Counted from the first letter of the stretch, positions 51,510 through 62,179 are shown. The stretch: 64,000 bases of DNA from Pelagicoccus albus (GCF_014230145.1 NZ_JACHVC010000006.1:186001-250000); one strand, 5' to 3'. Numbers and translations are program-made. The notes: generated from the sequence alone by a model not told the origin.

Positions 51510-53180
51510 ATGAAGTTTTCTATAGGCCTCGATTTCGGAACTAACTCTGTACGCAGTCTGATCGTGAGAACAGACGGTTCGGGAGAAGTTTCCTCAGCAG
51601 TTGTTAATTACCCCTCTGGCAAACAGGGCATCTTGCTCGACTCTAGCGACCACCACGTGGCGCGCCAAAGCCCCAAGGATTATTTAGCTTCTTTAGAAAA
51701 GGCGACCGTGGAAGCGATCGCGATCGCCAAGGCGGAATGCCCAGATTTTGACACCGCCGCTGTTATCGGAATCGGAGTGGATACCACTGGATCCAGCCCG
51801 CTTCCTGTGGATGAAAAGAACCAGGCTCTAGCCGAGTATCCAAAATGGCAGGATAACCTAGCCGCTCAATGCTGGCTCTGGAAGGATCACACCAGCTATG
51901 AAGAAGCGGCGACTATTACTAAGATCGCTGCCAAGGAGCGTCCTCAATACCTCGCCAAATGCGGAAACACCTACTCGTCTGAGTGGTGGTGGAGCAAGAT
52001 CTGGCGTTGCTTGAAGTCCTCCCCAGACGTTTTCGAGGCTGCTTACTCTTGGGTCGAAATCGCAGACTGGATTCCCTCCCAATTGGCAGGTGTTACCGAT
52101 CCTAAAGAAATTATGCGTGGCGTGTGCGCCGCGGGCCACAAGGCTTTTTACGCGGACGAGTGGGGCGGTCTTCCTGACAAGGAGTTCCTCTCCATGCTGG
52201 AACCCAAATTGGCTGACCTACGCGATCGCCTGTATGAAAAAGCTCATGACGCCTCCGTCGCTGCGGGAACCTTGTCCGCGGAATGGGCAGGTCGTCTTGG
52301 TTTGCCGGAAGGTATTCCACTCGCTATGGGCGAATTCGACGTTCACTACGGTGCGATCGGTTGTGGCGTAGAAGAAGGCACTTTGGTCAAGGTCATCGGC
52401 ACTTCCACTTGCGACTGTGCGGTAGTGAAAGCGAGCGGCGACGTACCAGACGTTCCTGGTATCTGCGGTATTGTTCGTGGTTCCATCCTCCCAGGTTACT
52501 TCGGCGTCGAAGCCGGTCAGTCCGCAGTGGGCGACTTGTTCAAGTGGTGGGTAGAAGGCGTTTGCCAAGGGGAAGATTCGACCCACGTGGAGCTTACGAA
52601 GGAAGCTGCTAAGTTGGAAATCGGTCAAAGCGGCCTGCTCGCTCTCGATTGGAACAACGGCAACCGCACTGTACTAGTTGACCAACGTCTCACCGGGCTA
52701 ATTCTCGGGCAGACGCTTCACACCAGCCAAGCAGAAATCTACCGCGCCCTAATCGAAGCGACCGCTTTCGGAGCTCGCATGATTCTTGAGCGTATCAGCG
52801 AATACGGCATTCCAGTCAACCGTATCGTCTGCGCCGGCGGTATTGCTGAAAAGAACGCGATGCTCATGCAGATCTACGCTGATATCACCGGTCGTGAAAT
52901 GCTCGTCACCGCTTCATCCCAGGCCTGTGCATTGGGAGCGGCGATTGGTGCCGCAGTGGTAGCAGGAGCAGAAAAGGGCGGACACGCGGATTTCGAAAGC
53001 GCCCAGAAGGCAATGTCCGGTCTAAAGCCAGATCGTTACCTTCCTGACCCCGAGCGTCACGCTAAGTACAACCGACTCTTCGCGTTGTATAAGCAGGTAC
53101 ACGACAACTTTGGCGGTGTTGAAGCGGTGGATCTATCCAACGTCATGAAAGACCTGCTAGACATCAAGGAAGGCAAGTAA
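51510..53180 (+). CDS. araB: Ribulokinase
   Basis: Phosphorylates L-ribulose to L-ribulose 5-phosphate. It is a FGGY kinase of 556 residues with the N-terminal phosphate loop [32 protein letters not shown], the long [15 protein letters not shown] insertion typical of Ara[11 protein letters not shown], and the C-terminal [17 protein letters not shown] and [17 protein letters not shown]. It is first of the araBAD operon; araA follows after 50 bp. Confidence 0.95.
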   Translation: MKFSIGLDFGTNSVRSLIVRTDGSGEVSSAVVNYPSGKQGILLDSSDHHVARQSPKDYLASLEKATVEAIAIAKAECPDFDTAAVIGIGVDTTGSSPLPVDEKNQALAEYPKWQDNLAAQCWLWKDHTSYEEAATITKIAAKERPQYLAKCGNTYSSEWWWSKIWRCLKSSPDVFEAAYSWVEIADWIPSQLAGVTDPKEIMRGVCAAGHKAFYADEWGGLPDKEFLSMLEPKLADLRDRLYEKAHDASVAAGTLSAEWAGRLGLPEGIPLAMGEFDVHYGAIGCGVEEGTLVKVIGTSTCDCAVVKASGDVPDVPGICGIVRGSILPGYFGVEAGQSAVGDLFKWWVEGVCQGEDSTHVELTKEAAKLEIGQSGLLALDWNNGNRTVLVDQRLTGLILGQTLHTSQAEIYRALIEATAFGARMILERISEYGIPVNRIVCAGGIAEKNAMLMQIYADITGREMLVTASSQACALGAAIGAAVVAGAEKGGHADFESAQKAMSGLKPDRYLPDPERHAKYNRLFALYKQVHDNFGGVEAVDLSNVMKDLLDIKEGK

Positions 53181-53230
53181 TCCCTGCCGCTTCCTTTTCT
53201 CGATTTATAACTATACCCGAAAAAATACAC

Positions 53231-54736
53231 ATGAAATCAGCATTTGATACCAAGCAAGTTTGGCTAATCGTCGGCAGTCAGCACCTCTACGGTCCTGAAA
53301 CCCTAAAGCAAGTCGCTGCGGACTCTAAGGTCGTGGCCGACTCTCTCGACTCCGATCCAAACGTACCGGTTAAAGTTGTCTTCAAGGCACTCGTTACGAC
53401 TCCGGACGAAATCGAAGCCGTTTGCCGCGAAGCGAGCAGCACACCCGCTTGTGTGGGTGTTACTCTTTGGATGCATACCTTCTCGCCATCCAAGATGTGG
53501 ATACGCGGCCTACGTGCGTTGACCAAGCCAATTTGCCACCTACACACGCAATTCGCTCGCGATCTCCCTTGGGAAACGATCGACATGGACTACATGAACT
53601 TGCACCAGTCTGCCCACGGTGGACGCGAGTTCGGTCACATCTGCGCTCGTCTGAAGAAGGAGCGCACTGTGATCGTTGGCCACTGGGAAAATGAAGAAGT
53701 TCGCGCTCAGTTCGCTCGCTGGACCCGTGTTGCTGGAGCTTGGGCCGCAAGCCAAGAGCTCAAGGTTGTTCGCTTCGGCGACAACATGCGCCAAGTGGCT
53801 GTAACCGATGGGGACAAAGTGGAAGCGGAATCCGTATTCGGCTACTCGGTTAACACGCACGGTATCGGTGACTTGGTCGAAGTGATCAAAGGAATCAGTG
53901 ATGCGGAAGTGGATACACTCTGTGCCCAATACGCTTACGACTACGAGCTTTCTTCCAAATTGCTCGCTGGTGGAGCCATGCGTTCGTCTCTCTACGATGC
54001 TGCCCGCATCGAGCTCGGACTTCGCACATTCCTCGAAGAAGGAGGATTTGGCGCGTTCACCGATACTTTCGAAGATTTGCACGGCATGGCGCAGTTGCCA
54101 GGTCTGCCAACCCAGCGTTTGATGGCGGACGGTTACGGCTTCGGCGGTGAAGGGGACTGGAAGACTTCCGCTCTCGTTCGCACCATGAAGATCATGGCTA
54201 GCGGCATCGACGAAGGTACTTCCTTCATGGAAGACTACACCTACCACTTCAACCCAGCAGGAAGCCGTTGCCTTGGCGCTCACATGTTGGAAATCTGTCC
54301 ATCGATCGCGGTAGCCAAGCCAACTTGTGAAATCCATCCGCTCGGAATTGGCGGTAAGGAAGATCCTGTTCGCCTCGTTTTCACCGGTAAGTCCGGCCCT
54401 GCGATAAACGCTTCTGTTGTGGATATGGGCAACCGATTCCGCCTCCTCGTGAACAAGGTAGAAGCAATGCCGCCTGAGCAAGAGCTTCCGAAGCTGCCAG
54501 TTGCCAGCGTACTTTGGGACGTAAAGCCAAACCTCGCTGACGGAGCTGCTGCTTGGATCTACGCCGGGGGAGCTCACCACACTGGCTTCAGCTACACTGT
54601 TAATGCCAAGGACATGGAAATGTTCGCGTCAATGGCCGGCATCGAGTACTTGCTCATCGACGAAGACACTAAGCTTCGCGAGTTCAAGAACGAGATTCGC
54701 TGGAACGATGCCGCTTACGGAATCCGCGGACTGTAA
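53231..54736 (+). CDS. araA: L-arabinose isomerase
   Basis: Interconverts L-arabinose and L-ribulose with Mn2+. The 501 residues match the E. coli length. [20 protein letters not shown] is the diagnostic N-terminus. [39 protein letters not shown] and MEDYTYHF follow, with metal ligands in [10 protein letters not shown] and [10 protein letters not shown]. The 346-codon open frame on the other strand (54580 to 53540) is a codon-bias shadow. Confidence 0.97.
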   Translation: MKSAFDTKQVWLIVGSQHLYGPETLKQVAADSKVVADSLDSDPNVPVKVVFKALVTTPDEIEAVCREASSTPACVGVTLWMHTFSPSKMWIRGLRALTKPICHLHTQFARDLPWETIDMDYMNLHQSAHGGREFGHICARLKKERTVIVGHWENEEVRAQFARWTRVAGAWAASQELKVVRFGDNMRQVAVTDGDKVEAESVFGYSVNTHGIGDLVEVIKGISDAEVDTLCAQYAYDYELSSKLLAGGAMRSSLYDAARIELGLRTFLEEGGFGAFTDTFEDLHGMAQLPGLPTQRLMADGYGFGGEGDWKTSALVRTMKIMASGIDEGTSFMEDYTYHFNPAGSRCLGAHMLEICPSIAVAKPTCEIHPLGIGGKEDPVRLVFTGKSGPAINASVVDMGNRFRLLVNKVEAMPPEQELPKLPVASVLWDVKPNLADGAAAWIYAGGAHHTGFSYTVNAKDMEMFASMAGIEYLLIDEDTKLREFKNEIRWNDAAYGIRGL

Positions 54737-54742
54737 TTAAAA

Positions 54743-55441
54743 ATGAATTACAAGGAAATCAGAGAAGAGTGTGTAGTTGCCAATAAGGAGCTACAGTCTC
54801 TCGGATTGATCGATATCACCTTCGGAAACGTAAGCATTTACGATCCGGAGAAAAAAGTGTTCGCGATCAAGCCGAGTGGTGTTCCCTACGACGAGCTGAA
54901 CGCCAAGCAAATCGTTATTGTCGACTTGGATGGCAAAATCGTGGAGGGCGATCTGCGTCCTTCTTCTGACGAGCCAACTCATCGCCGCCTCTTCATCGAA
55001 CTCGGCGACAAGGGAATCACCAGTGTGGTGCACACGCACTCGCGCAACGCCGTTGGCTTCGCCCAAGCGGAAAAAGGTATCCCTTGTTTGGGTACGACCC
55101 ACTGCGACTACTTCCGTGGCACCGTGCCCGTTACGCGTGCTATGACCGAAGAGGAAGTTACCGGCGCTTACGAATGGGAAACTGGAAACGTAATCGTAGA
55201 GCTTTTCTCCGAGGTTAATCCTTTGGAGGTCACCGCAGCTCTGGTGCGTAACCACGGACCTTTCGTTTGGGGCAAGAACGGAGCCAAGGCAGTGGAAACC
55301 GCGTTTGCTCTTGAGATTGTGGCGGACATGGCGGCCAAAACCTTGGCTCTAAATCCGGAAGCCAAAGGAGCCCCGGCTCATCTGCTGAAAAAGCACTACG
55401 ACCGAAAGCACGGTCCCGGCGCTTACTACGGCCAGAAATAA
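54743..55441 (+). CDS. araD: L-ribulose-5-phosphate 4-epimerase
   Basis: Converts L-ribulose 5-phosphate to D-xylulose 5-phosphate with Zn2+. It is a class II aldolase-fold protein of 232 residues with FGNVSIYD, the phosphate-binding KPSGVPYDEL and LRPSSDEPTHRRLF. The metal site is VVHTHSRNAVGFAQ with GTTHCDYFRGTVPVTR, and ALVRNHGPFVWG holds the third His. It starts 6 bp after araA, and a terminator follows. Confidence 0.96.
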   Translation: MNYKEIREECVVANKELQSLGLIDITFGNVSIYDPEKKVFAIKPSGVPYDELNAKQIVIVDLDGKIVEGDLRPSSDEPTHRRLFIELGDKGITSVVHTHSRNAVGFAQAEKGIPCLGTTHCDYFRGTVPVTRAMTEEEVTGAYEWETGNVIVELFSEVNPLEVTAALVRNHGPFVWGKNGAKAVETAFALEIVADMAAKTLALNPEAKGAPAHLLKKHYDRKHGPGAYYGQK

Positions 55442-55447
55442 TTCTCA

Positions 55448-55478
55448 AACGCCCGCTCACTGTAGCGGGCGTTTTTTT
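55448..55478 (+). terminator. Rho-independent terminator after araD
   Basis: A perfect 10-bp stem, AACGCCCGCT with AGCGGGCGTT, has a CACTGT loop and seven T. Confidence 0.95.
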
Positions 55479-55553
55479 GTCCCCTTATTGAGTGCCACTT
55501 TAGTCTTTGCTTTGTAGTTGGCTTCGAAAAGGGCAGGGGCTTTTCTCAGGTTC

Positions 55554-56627
55554 ATGTCCAACCCACGTGACGGAATGAACTACGCTCCAGAAGGAAAGCA
55601 AATGGAGCCGGTTGTAGCTCCCGGAGAATTCCAGTTTGCGGCCGCGTTCTTTGATCATGGTCACATTTACGCCCAGATCGATGCCTTGGCTCAAGCAGGG
55701 GCTACCTTGAAGTATGTGTTCGACACGCAGGATGGCCGGATCGACTCAGTGCTTCGAAAATACCCGCAGGCCAAAGTGGCTCACTCGCTGGAAGAGATTC
55801 TTTCCGATCCGGAAATCCGATTGGTAACTGCGGCTGCGATTCCTGATCAACGGTGCGGCATCGGTCTGCAGGTAATGGATGCGGGTAAGGATTACCTTAC
55901 GGACAAGGCGCCTTTTACGACTCTCAAGCAGCTCGCTCTCGCTCGGGGCAAGGTTGCGGAAACGGGTCGCAAATACGCGGTTTGTTATTCGGAGCGGCTC
56001 TTAAGCGAAGCAGGCTACTATGCATGCGAGCTGGCACGGAGCGGACGAATTGGCCGAGTGTTACAGGTTCTCAATCTGGCGCCGCACAATCTAGCTCCCG
56101 AAACGAGACCGGACTGGTTTTTTCAGAAAGAGCGGGTCGGGGGCATTTTGACTGATATTGGCTCCCACCAGTTCGAACAGTTTCTTTACTGCGCGAATGC
56201 AAAGGATGCGAAGCTCGGCTTCGCTCGAGTCGAAAATTTTGCCAACCCTGATTATCCCGAATTCGAGGACTTTGGGGAGGCTTCGGCGATTTTGGACAAT
56301 GGGGCTTCGTGCTACTGCCGTCTGGATTGGTTCAATCCGACCGGCTCGAAGACTTGGGGCGATGGTAGGACTTTCATCTTGGGAGAAAAGGGCTACATCG
56401 AAGCCCGCAAGTATCGGGACATCGTCCATGGCCAGTCAGACGTGGTTTACGTCGTGGACGAAAAAGGTGAGGAGCGAATCGAGTGCGCTGGGAAAGTGGG
56501 CTTCCCATTTTTTGGACAATTCCTACTCGATTGCCTGAATCGGACTGAGATTGCCATGTCGACCGAGCATGCGTTCAAGGCAGCGGAGCTATCGATGTTG
56601 GCCCAAAAGATGGCCGACGAAGGATGA
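55554..56627 (+). CDS. Gfo/Idh/MocA-family oxidoreductase
   Basis: NAD(P)-dependent dehydrogenase of a sugar or cyclitol; substrate unknown. The ATG at 55554, with CAGG three bases before it, gives 357 residues. The N-terminal Rossmann part is FQFAAAFFDHGHIYAQIDALAQAG, followed by the family DYLTDKAPFTTLKQL (equivalent of the EKP motif, here DKAPF). The C-terminal domain has GGILTDIGSHQFEQFLY with the catalytic Asp/His pair. There is no export signal. It lies between the arabinose operon and the queuosine genes, with no evident link to either. Confidence 0.87.
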   Translation: MSNPRDGMNYAPEGKQMEPVVAPGEFQFAAAFFDHGHIYAQIDALAQAGATLKYVFDTQDGRIDSVLRKYPQAKVAHSLEEILSDPEIRLVTAAAIPDQRCGIGLQVMDAGKDYLTDKAPFTTLKQLALARGKVAETGRKYAVCYSERLLSEAGYYACELARSGRIGRVLQVLNLAPHNLAPETRPDWFFQKERVGGILTDIGSHQFEQFLYCANAKDAKLGFARVENFANPDYPEFEDFGEASAILDNGASCYCRLDWFNPTGSKTWGDGRTFILGEKGYIEARKYRDIVHGQSDVVYVVDEKGEERIECAGKVGFPFFGQFLLDCLNRTEIAMSTEHAFKAAELSMLAQKMADEG

Positions 56628-56692
56628 TTCTTCGTCCGACTCGTTTTGAAGGTAATTGACTTGGCATTTCCGCTCCGATTACTGGGGCGGTT

Positions 56693-57424
56693 ATGGACAA
56701 CTTGGACGAAAAAGCTCCGAAATCAGCGGTTGCGGTCTATTCCGGAGGAATGGATTCGACGGTCATGCTCTACCACATGCGTGAGCTTGGCGTAGAGATA
56801 AAGGGGGCTTTGAGCGTCAATTACGGCCAAAAGCACAGCAAGGAGCTCGACGTGGCCGCAGCCTACTGCCGGGAGCTCGGCATCGAGCACCGCGTGGCGG
56901 ACTTGAGTGGGCTACAAGGGATCTTTGGCAAGAGCAGTTTGACGAATTCGGACGAGGACGTGCCGGAGGGGCACTACGAAGAGGATCAAATGAAGTCCAC
57001 CGTGGTGCCAAACCGAAACATGATCCTGCTCGCAATCGCGACCTCTTGGGCTGTTTCGCTGGAGGCTGAATCGGTTGCCTATGCGGCGCATGGAGGGGAT
57101 CACGCGATTTATCCGGATTGCCGCGAGGAATTTGCCAACGCTTTGGATAAAGCCATCCGACTCTGCGACTGGAGCGAGGTAAGCTTGTATCGACCCTTTG
57201 TAAAGTGGTCGAAGGCCGACATCGCCGGTGCAGGCTATCGCCTCGGAGCCCAATTGGAGCGTACCTGGTCTTGCTACAAGGGCGGGGCAGACCACTGCGG
57301 TCGCTGCGGAACCTGCGTTGAGCGCCGGGAAGCTTTTTACTTGGCCGGAGTCGAAGATCTTACCCCGTACGAGGCATCGGCTCCCTCGGTTGAGGAGCTC
57401 GTCAAGACAGGTTGGAAAATCTAG
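56693..57424 (+). CDS. queC: 7-cyano-7-deazaguanine synthase
   Basis: Makes preQ0 from 7-carboxy-7-deazaguanine, ammonia and ATP, for queuosine. The 243-residue protein has the PP-loop [11 protein letters not shown] (Ser17-Thr23), [37 protein letters not shown], and the zinc site [18 protein letters not shown] near the C-terminus. It is first of queC-queD-queE on the plus strand. Confidence 0.96.
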   Translation: MDNLDEKAPKSAVAVYSGGMDSTVMLYHMRELGVEIKGALSVNYGQKHSKELDVAAAYCRELGIEHRVADLSGLQGIFGKSSLTNSDEDVPEGHYEEDQMKSTVVPNRNMILLAIATSWAVSLEAESVAYAAHGGDHAIYPDCREEFANALDKAIRLCDWSEVSLYRPFVKWSKADIAGAGYRLGAQLERTWSCYKGGADHCGRCGTCVERREAFYLAGVEDLTPYEASAPSVEELVKTGWKI

Positions 57425-57480
57425 TTTTCTTCGCTAGGACTGAACCCCTGTTTCCTGCTAGGATTCAAATTTAGAAATCA

Positions 57481-57930
57481 ATGTTCACCTGTAAAAAGAC
57501 CTATGCGGACATCCCGTTCGCTCACCGCCAGCATCGCCACGACGGGCATTGCGCTCAAATTCACGGGCACAATTGGAGTTTCACGTTTACCTTTGGTTGC
57601 GACGAATTGGATGAATGCGGTTTTGTGGTCGATTTCGGCAAGCTGAAATACATCAAGGCTTGGATAGAAGAAAACCTGGACCACGCCTGCGTCTTCAATC
57701 ACGACGATCCGCTTCTGCAGGACATCCTTGCCATTAACGAACAGAGCGGCTGCAAGGTTTATCAGCCATACATCGTAGATCTTTGCTCGAGTGAGGGTAT
57801 CGCAAGGCACGTCTTCGAGGTGATGGAGCCCCAAGTGAAGGAACAGTCGAAAGGCAGGGCGTTTCTGATCTCGGTAGAAGTCGTTGAGGATAGCCGCAAT
57901 AGCGCGACCTATCAGCCTTCGAGGGCGTAG
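57481..57930 (+). CDS. queD: 6-carboxy-5,6,7,8-tetrahydropterin synthase
   Basis: Second step of preQ0 synthesis, from dihydroneopterin triphosphate. It has 149 residues. [20 protein letters not shown] contains the zinc His residues and the catalytic Cys in Cxxx[25 protein letters not shown] is the usual second half. It follows queC by 56 bp and precedes queE by 13 bp. Confidence 0.95.
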   Translation: MFTCKKTYADIPFAHRQHRHDGHCAQIHGHNWSFTFTFGCDELDECGFVVDFGKLKYIKAWIEENLDHACVFNHDDPLLQDILAINEQSGCKVYQPYIVDLCSSEGIARHVFEVMEPQVKEQSKGRAFLISVEVVEDSRNSATYQPSRA

Positions 57931-57943
57931 TTGATACACGGAT

Positions 57944-58639
57944 ATGGAAGGTGGGGTTAAGCGATTGCCAGTCCACGAACGGTTTTATTCGTGGCAAGGA
58001 GAGGGGATGCACCTTGGGCGTTCCGCCTACTTTATTCGGCTGTTCGGATGCCCCGTCCATTGTCCATGGTGCGACTCTGCTGGAACCTGGCATCAGGACT
58101 ACATTCCCAAAAACGTGGAACGGTTTAGTCCGCAGGAACTTGCGGATGCTGCTGCTGCCAGCGGAGCGGCTTTCGTGGTGGTAACGGGAGGTGAGCCCGC
58201 CATTCACGACCTGAAACCTTTGACTGATGCATTGGGCGCAGCGGGGCTTACGCGTCACTTGGAAACAAGCGGAGCTTTTCCCATCAAAGGCGATTTCGAT
58301 TGGATTACCCTGAGTCCCAAGTGGCAAAAGGAGCCACTCACGGAAAACCTGCAAAAAGCGTCGGAATTTAAGATTATCGTTGAGGACGCAGAATCCATCC
58401 ACAGGTGGCAGGACAAGATTGGTAAGCATTTCTCCAAGACAAAGCCCGTGTGGCTGCACCCGGAATGGACTCAGCACAAGAACCCAGAGGTGCTTGAGTC
58501 GATCACGCGTTGGATAAAGGAATACGGAGATCCATATCGAGCAGGCTATCAAATGCATAAACTCTATCAGGCGGATCTCTTAGATCCTAATTCGCGTAAG
58601 TCAGCTCCCCTTGGAGGAGATGTCTCCAAAGGGTATTAG
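57944..58639 (+). CDS. queE: 7-carboxy-7-deazaguanine synthase (radical SAM)
   Basis: Radical SAM enzyme of 231 residues. The start PVHERFYSWQGEGMHLGRSAYFIRL is that of QueE, followed by the cluster motif CPVHCPWC (CxxxCxxC) and DSAGTWHQDY. VVVTGGEPAIHDL and LETSGAFPI bind SAM and substrate. recF begins 12 bp after its stop codon. Confidence 0.95.
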   Translation: MEGGVKRLPVHERFYSWQGEGMHLGRSAYFIRLFGCPVHCPWCDSAGTWHQDYIPKNVERFSPQELADAAAASGAAFVVVTGGEPAIHDLKPLTDALGAAGLTRHLETSGAFPIKGDFDWITLSPKWQKEPLTENLQKASEFKIIVEDAESIHRWQDKIGKHFSKTKPVWLHPEWTQHKNPEVLESITRWIKEYGDPYRAGYQMHKLYQADLLDPNSRKSAPLGGDVSKGY

Positions 58640-58651
58640 TGATAAGAGGCG

Positions 58652-59731
58652 ATGAGGTTTAAGACGATAGCTGTATCCAATTATCGGAACATAAAGCTTG
58701 CTCGCTTAAATGTTGACGCGGACCGGGTCTTTCTTTTGGGCCGAAATGGACAAGGTAAAACTAACTTGCTCGAAGCCATTGGTTATGTGACCTCGCTGCG
58801 TGCGTTTCGAGCACGGGAAAACGATACGCTACTCGGACCCGAATCGCCGCAAGCGGAGATTCTTTATGAGATCGACCACGAAGAGTTTGACGAGACGCAG
58901 GCTCGAGTTCTGATCAAGAAAAAGGGGAAGGAAGTCTCTCTCGATGGCGAGTCGGTGCGGCGAGCTTCTGATTTCGTGGGCCGTTTCCCGGCGGTTACTT
59001 TATCATCGGAGGATTTGAGTATCGTAAGAGGGTCGCCGGGAGGACGTCGCCGGTTTATCGATACATTTTTGTGCGGTATCGATCGCCAGTACTACGTCGC
59101 TCTGCAACGCTATCAAAAATGCGTGCAGGAACGAAATGCACTGCTGAAGAAAGGAGCGGCTGCGAGTTTGATGCGTCCTTTCGAAGCTCAAATGATCTCT
59201 CCCGCACTCGAGGTGATAGGGAAACGCAAGCAGGTGATCGGTGAGCTTGGCGAGTTGGCCAGTCGTTTCTATGGGACTTTGTCAGGATCCGAAGAGCAAA
59301 TCGGCGTGAGCTACAAGCCAAATGCAGATCCGGAGAGCGAGGAGGCCTATTGGACGCTCTTGGATAAGAATCGAAAACGAGACGAGATTCTACACAGCAC
59401 CGGAAAGGGTCCGCATCGGGACGATTTTGAACTCAGCCTGAATGGCAGAGTTGCTTCTGATTTTGCCTCTGACGGGCAGCAGCGTAGCATTGCTCTCTCG
59501 CTTGCATTCGCGACTATCGCTTACTGGCGAGAACGTTTTGGCGTTTGCCCGGCACTCCTGATCGACGATGTGCTAGGAGAGCTTGATCCCTTGAGACGGG
59601 AACGATTCTGGAATGCTTTGGACGAGCGTATCCAACTGATAGCGACGGGAACGGAACTCCCCGATGCAGCCAGCGGAAAAGACTGGATGGTATACGGCGT
59701 GGAGAACGGCCGTTTCGAATTAAAAGCCTAA
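58652..59731 (+). CDS. recF: DNA replication and repair protein RecF
   Basis: SMC-like ATPase that helps RecR/RecO load RecA at gaps. The 359 residues show Walker A GRNGQGKT (30-37), LSSEDLSIVRGSPGGRRRFID, signature SDGQQRSIALSLAFA and Walker B PALLIDDVLGELDP. recF usually sits beside dnaA/dnaN. Here it follows queE by 12 bp. Its last 4 bp overlap the end of the convergent iron alcohol dehydrogenase gene. Confidence 0.95.
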   Translation: MRFKTIAVSNYRNIKLARLNVDADRVFLLGRNGQGKTNLLEAIGYVTSLRAFRARENDTLLGPESPQAEILYEIDHEEFDETQARVLIKKKGKEVSLDGESVRRASDFVGRFPAVTLSSEDLSIVRGSPGGRRRFIDTFLCGIDRQYYVALQRYQKCVQERNALLKKGAAASLMRPFEAQMISPALEVIGKRKQVIGELGELASRFYGTLSGSEEQIGVSYKPNADPESEEAYWTLLDKNRKRDEILHSTGKGPHRDDFELSLNGRVASDFASDGQQRSIALSLAFATIAYWRERFGVCPALLIDDVLGELDPLRRERFWNALDERIQLIATGTELPDAASGKDWMVYGVENGRFELKA

Positions 59732-60882
59732 AGGGCGGCTTCCAGAATTTCGATCAACTCGAATTTCGAGAGTTCGATCGGGTTGCCTTTCATGCTGCTC
59801 GATTGGGCAGATTTGCGGGCCGCTTCTTCGATCTTTTCTTTTTCAAGTCCGAGTTCGCCGAGCGATTTGAGCGGAAGATCTTTGCAGAGCGATTCCAGCC
59901 AGGCGACGGCGTAGGAGGCTTTGGCCTGTGGATTTCCGGTTAGGACCGTCGCGGCATCGTCCAGCTTCGCGCGACTAGGATGCTCGGGAGCTCGGTCCTT
60001 GAACGCTCGTAAATTGGCTGATAGACAAGGGACGAGGAGACTGGCGCAGATCGCTCCGTGCGGAGCGTCAATCATGCCTCCCAAGGGTCCGGCAAATCCG
60101 TGCACGGAACCAAGTTTGGCATTGGCGAGGGCGATGCCGCTACAAAGGCTCGCAGCGCATAAGTCGGACTTCGCTTCCGTATCCAGCTCTCCTCCGCATG
60201 CTTTTCGTATGGAGCGAGCGGCAAGCCGGAGTCCCTCGCGAGCGATGCCATCGGTTAGTGGATTTGCGTCTCGAGAAAGATACGCTTCAAGGCACTGGAT
60301 TAAAGCATCCATGCCGGTATAGGCGGTTACATGTTGCGGCAGCCTGTAGGTAAGCTCCGGATCGACCACCGCCCATTTTGGCAACATGGTTTTGCTGCGA
60401 AGGCTTACCTTAACTCCGGCCTGTGGCACTCCGATTACGCTATTGCGGGTAACTTCTGATCCGGTTCCCGCCGTGGTGGGTATGGCCATGAAAGGGAGAG
60501 AGTCGTTGCTAAGCGTTTTGCCTTTTCCGACGCCTTCCAGATAGTCGATCAGTTTACCAGGATTGGTTGCCAGAGCGGCGACTGCTTTCCCGGTGTCGAG
60601 TGCGCTGCCACCTCCGATGGCGATGACTGCGTTTGCGCCTGCGTCGCGAGCCGCCTCACAGGCTAGGCTGACAGACTGGACTGTTGGCTCTCCCTGTACG
60701 GGATGGATGAAGACTTCGAAGCCGTTTTGTGTGAGAAGTCCGATCGTCTGGGAGTATCGTTTCGAGTCGCTACCGGTCAGGACAAAAAGCGGGGAATGGC
60801 TTTCATCCAATAGACTTGGTATGGTTTTGACCATGCCCTCTCCGAAATGGATTTCGTTGGCGGTGGCGAATGCGAATGACAT
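59728..60882 (-). CDS. Iron-containing alcohol dehydrogenase
   Basis: NAD(P)-dependent group III alcohol dehydrogenase of 384 residues. It has AIGGGSALDTGKAVAAL in the cofactor domain, IPTTAGTGSEVTRNSVI, and metal-binding His residues in SVHGFAGPLGGMIDAPHGAICA. The substrate is not evident. coaD lies 20 bp upstream-side on the same strand (its stop is at 60903), so the pair is probably an operon. Confidence 0.93.
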   Translation of the reverse strand: MSFAFATANEIHFGEGMVKTIPSLLDESHSPLFVLTGSDSKRYSQTIGLLTQNGFEVFIHPVQGEPTVQSVSLACEAARDAGANAVIAIGGGSALDTGKAVAALATNPGKLIDYLEGVGKGKTLSNDSLPFMAIPTTAGTGSEVTRNSVIGVPQAGVKVSLRSKTMLPKWAVVDPELTYRLPQHVTAYTGMDALIQCLEAYLSRDANPLTDGIAREGLRLAARSIRKACGGELDTEAKSDLCAASLCSGIALANAKLGSVHGFAGPLGGMIDAPHGAICASLLVPCLSANLRAFKDRAPEHPSRAKLDDAATVLTGNPQAKASYAVAWLESLCKDLPLKSLGELGLEKEKIEEAARKSAQSSSMKGNPIELSKFELIEILEAAL

Positions 60883-60902
60883 GGGCGGCCGAGCGTTTGG
60901 GG

Positions 60903-61382
60903 CTATTTCTTGAACTTGATCTTGAGGGCTTCGTTCACGTTGGGCGGGACGAAGTGTGATACGTCGCCTCCGAACTTGGCCACCTGTTTGACGATGCTGG
61001 AGCTGGTGTAGTTGAAGCCTTCTTTAGTCATCAGCAGAACGGTCTCGATCTGCGGAGTTAGGTGGCGGTTCATGAGGGCCATCTGGAATTCGTACTCGAA
61101 GTCCGATACCGCTCGCAGACCACGGATGACGGCAATGGCCCCTTGCTCTTTGGCGAAGTCCACTAGAAGTCCGTTGAAAGTGGTCGCCGAGGCATTGGGC
61201 AGATCCTTCAAATTTTCCTCCACGAGGGCAAGTCGCTCCTGCGGAGTGAAGAATGGGCCTTTGCCCACGTTGTCCGCGACTGCTACGATGACTTTATCAA
61301 ACATGCGGCATGCCCGCTGCATGATGTCTAAGTGCCCAATTGTGATGGGATCAAAGGTGCCTGGATAGATGCAAATTCTCAT
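60903..61382 (-). CDS. coaD: Pantetheine-phosphate adenylyltransferase
   Basis: Fourth step of CoA synthesis. The ATG at 61382 gives the usual 159 residues: MRICIYPGTFDPITIGHLDIM with the TxGH nucleotide motif, VAVADNVGKGPFFTPQERL, and VIRGLRAVSDFEYEFQMA, ending with the ISSTxxR-equivalent YTSSSIVKQVAKFGGDVSHFVP. The frame is open upstream to 61529, but those 49 residues precede the conserved start and are unlikely to be translated. Confidence 0.96.
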   Translation of the reverse strand: MRICIYPGTFDPITIGHLDIMQRACRMFDKVIVAVADNVGKGPFFTPQERLALVEENLKDLPNASATTFNGLLVDFAKEQGAIAVIRGLRAVSDFEYEFQMALMNRHLTPQIETVLLMTKEGFNYTSSSIVKQVAKFGGDVSHFVPPNVNEALKIKFKK

Positions 61383-61579
61383 AAGCCAGTAAAAATGAGG
61401 AGGTTGCGGTCTGCTCGCGGTTTTGGCAATGCCGGAATAGGTGGATGGTAAGGATGGAATATGGCGTAAATGAGCCATTGGGATACGGTGGATAAGCGAT
61501 TCGAATCTTCGCTTGAAAGTCTGTGACATTTGGGAGGCTTAGCTTTACTTTGACTGTCTAACCTTCTTGAGTGCGCCCG

Positions 61580-62167
61580 ATGAACCTTCCCAACATACTG
61601 ACCCTGTCGCGAATCCCGCTGATGTTCATCATCGTGTGGCTAATGCGTGAGTCGTTTTCAGGGGCTGCCAGCGCCGCTTTCGTGCTTTTTGTCATAGCGG
61701 GGATCACCGATTGGGCGGACGGCTATGCGGCTAGAAAACTCAAAATGGTCTCGAATTTTGGCATCTTGATGGACGCATTGACCGACAAGATCCTGATGCT
61801 TGGCCTTATGGTCGCTCTCGTTGAGCAAGGTATGGTACAGATTTTCCTCGTATTGCTGATTCTGGGTCGCGAGTTCATGATCACCGGCCTGCGTCTCGTC
61901 GCGGCGACCAAAGGCGTGGTCATGGCTGCGGAAAGCGCCGGGAAGCAAAAGACGGTTACCCAGATCATTGCTGTGGGGGGATTTTTGCTAGCGGTCGTTT
62001 TCCACGTGGACCTAGCCCGAGCCGGAATGCCGTACTCGGAAGAAATCGGATGCTGGGTGGAGTGGATCGGACGGGGCTTTTTCTGGCTCTGTGTGGCGAT
62101 GACTCTGTATTCGGGGGCGAAGTACTTCCGTAAGTATGGAGAATTGGTATTTAGCAACGACAAGTAG
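61580..62167 (+). CDS. pgsA: CDP-diacylglycerol-glycerol-3-phosphate 3-phosphatidyltransferase
   Basis: Makes phosphatidylglycerophosphate in the inner membrane. The 195-residue protein has four to five membrane helices. MNLPNILTLSRIPLMF is the standard start, and the CDP-alcohol phosphotransferase motif is seen in DGYAARKLKMVSNFGILMDALTDK, with all three Asp. An in-frame GTG at 61571 is an alternative start. pgpA, the next step, starts 12 bp after its stop. Confidence 0.95.
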   Translation: MNLPNILTLSRIPLMFIIVWLMRESFSGAASAAFVLFVIAGITDWADGYAARKLKMVSNFGILMDALTDKILMLGLMVALVEQGMVQIFLVLLILGREFMITGLRLVAATKGVVMAAESAGKQKTVTQIIAVGGFLLAVVFHVDLARAGMPYSEEIGCWVEWIGRGFFWLCVAMTLYSGAKYFRKYGELVFSNDK

Positions 62168-62179
62168 TCGCGTTTTCAG

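Noticed and set aside
53540-54580. 346-codon open frame on the minus strand opposite araA
   Set aside because: It lies entirely over a gene with clear L-arabinose isomerase motifs. The frame is open because of codon bias, and its translation resembles no protein family.
56628-56692. preQ1 riboswitch in front of queC
   Set aside because: The 65-bp leader lacks the preQ1-I hairpin with its A-rich tail. I found no matching fold.
56628-58639. queC-queD-queE as part of a 7-deazaguanine DNA modification system
   Set aside because: No dpd-type transglycosylase, helicase or nuclease genes are present. The three genes suffice for tRNA queuosine precursor synthesis.
58600-58640. Hairpin at the end of queE formed by CCCCTTGGAG and CTCCAAAGGG
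   Set aside because: It is inside coding sequence, no T-run follows, and recF begins 12 bp later, so it is not a terminator.
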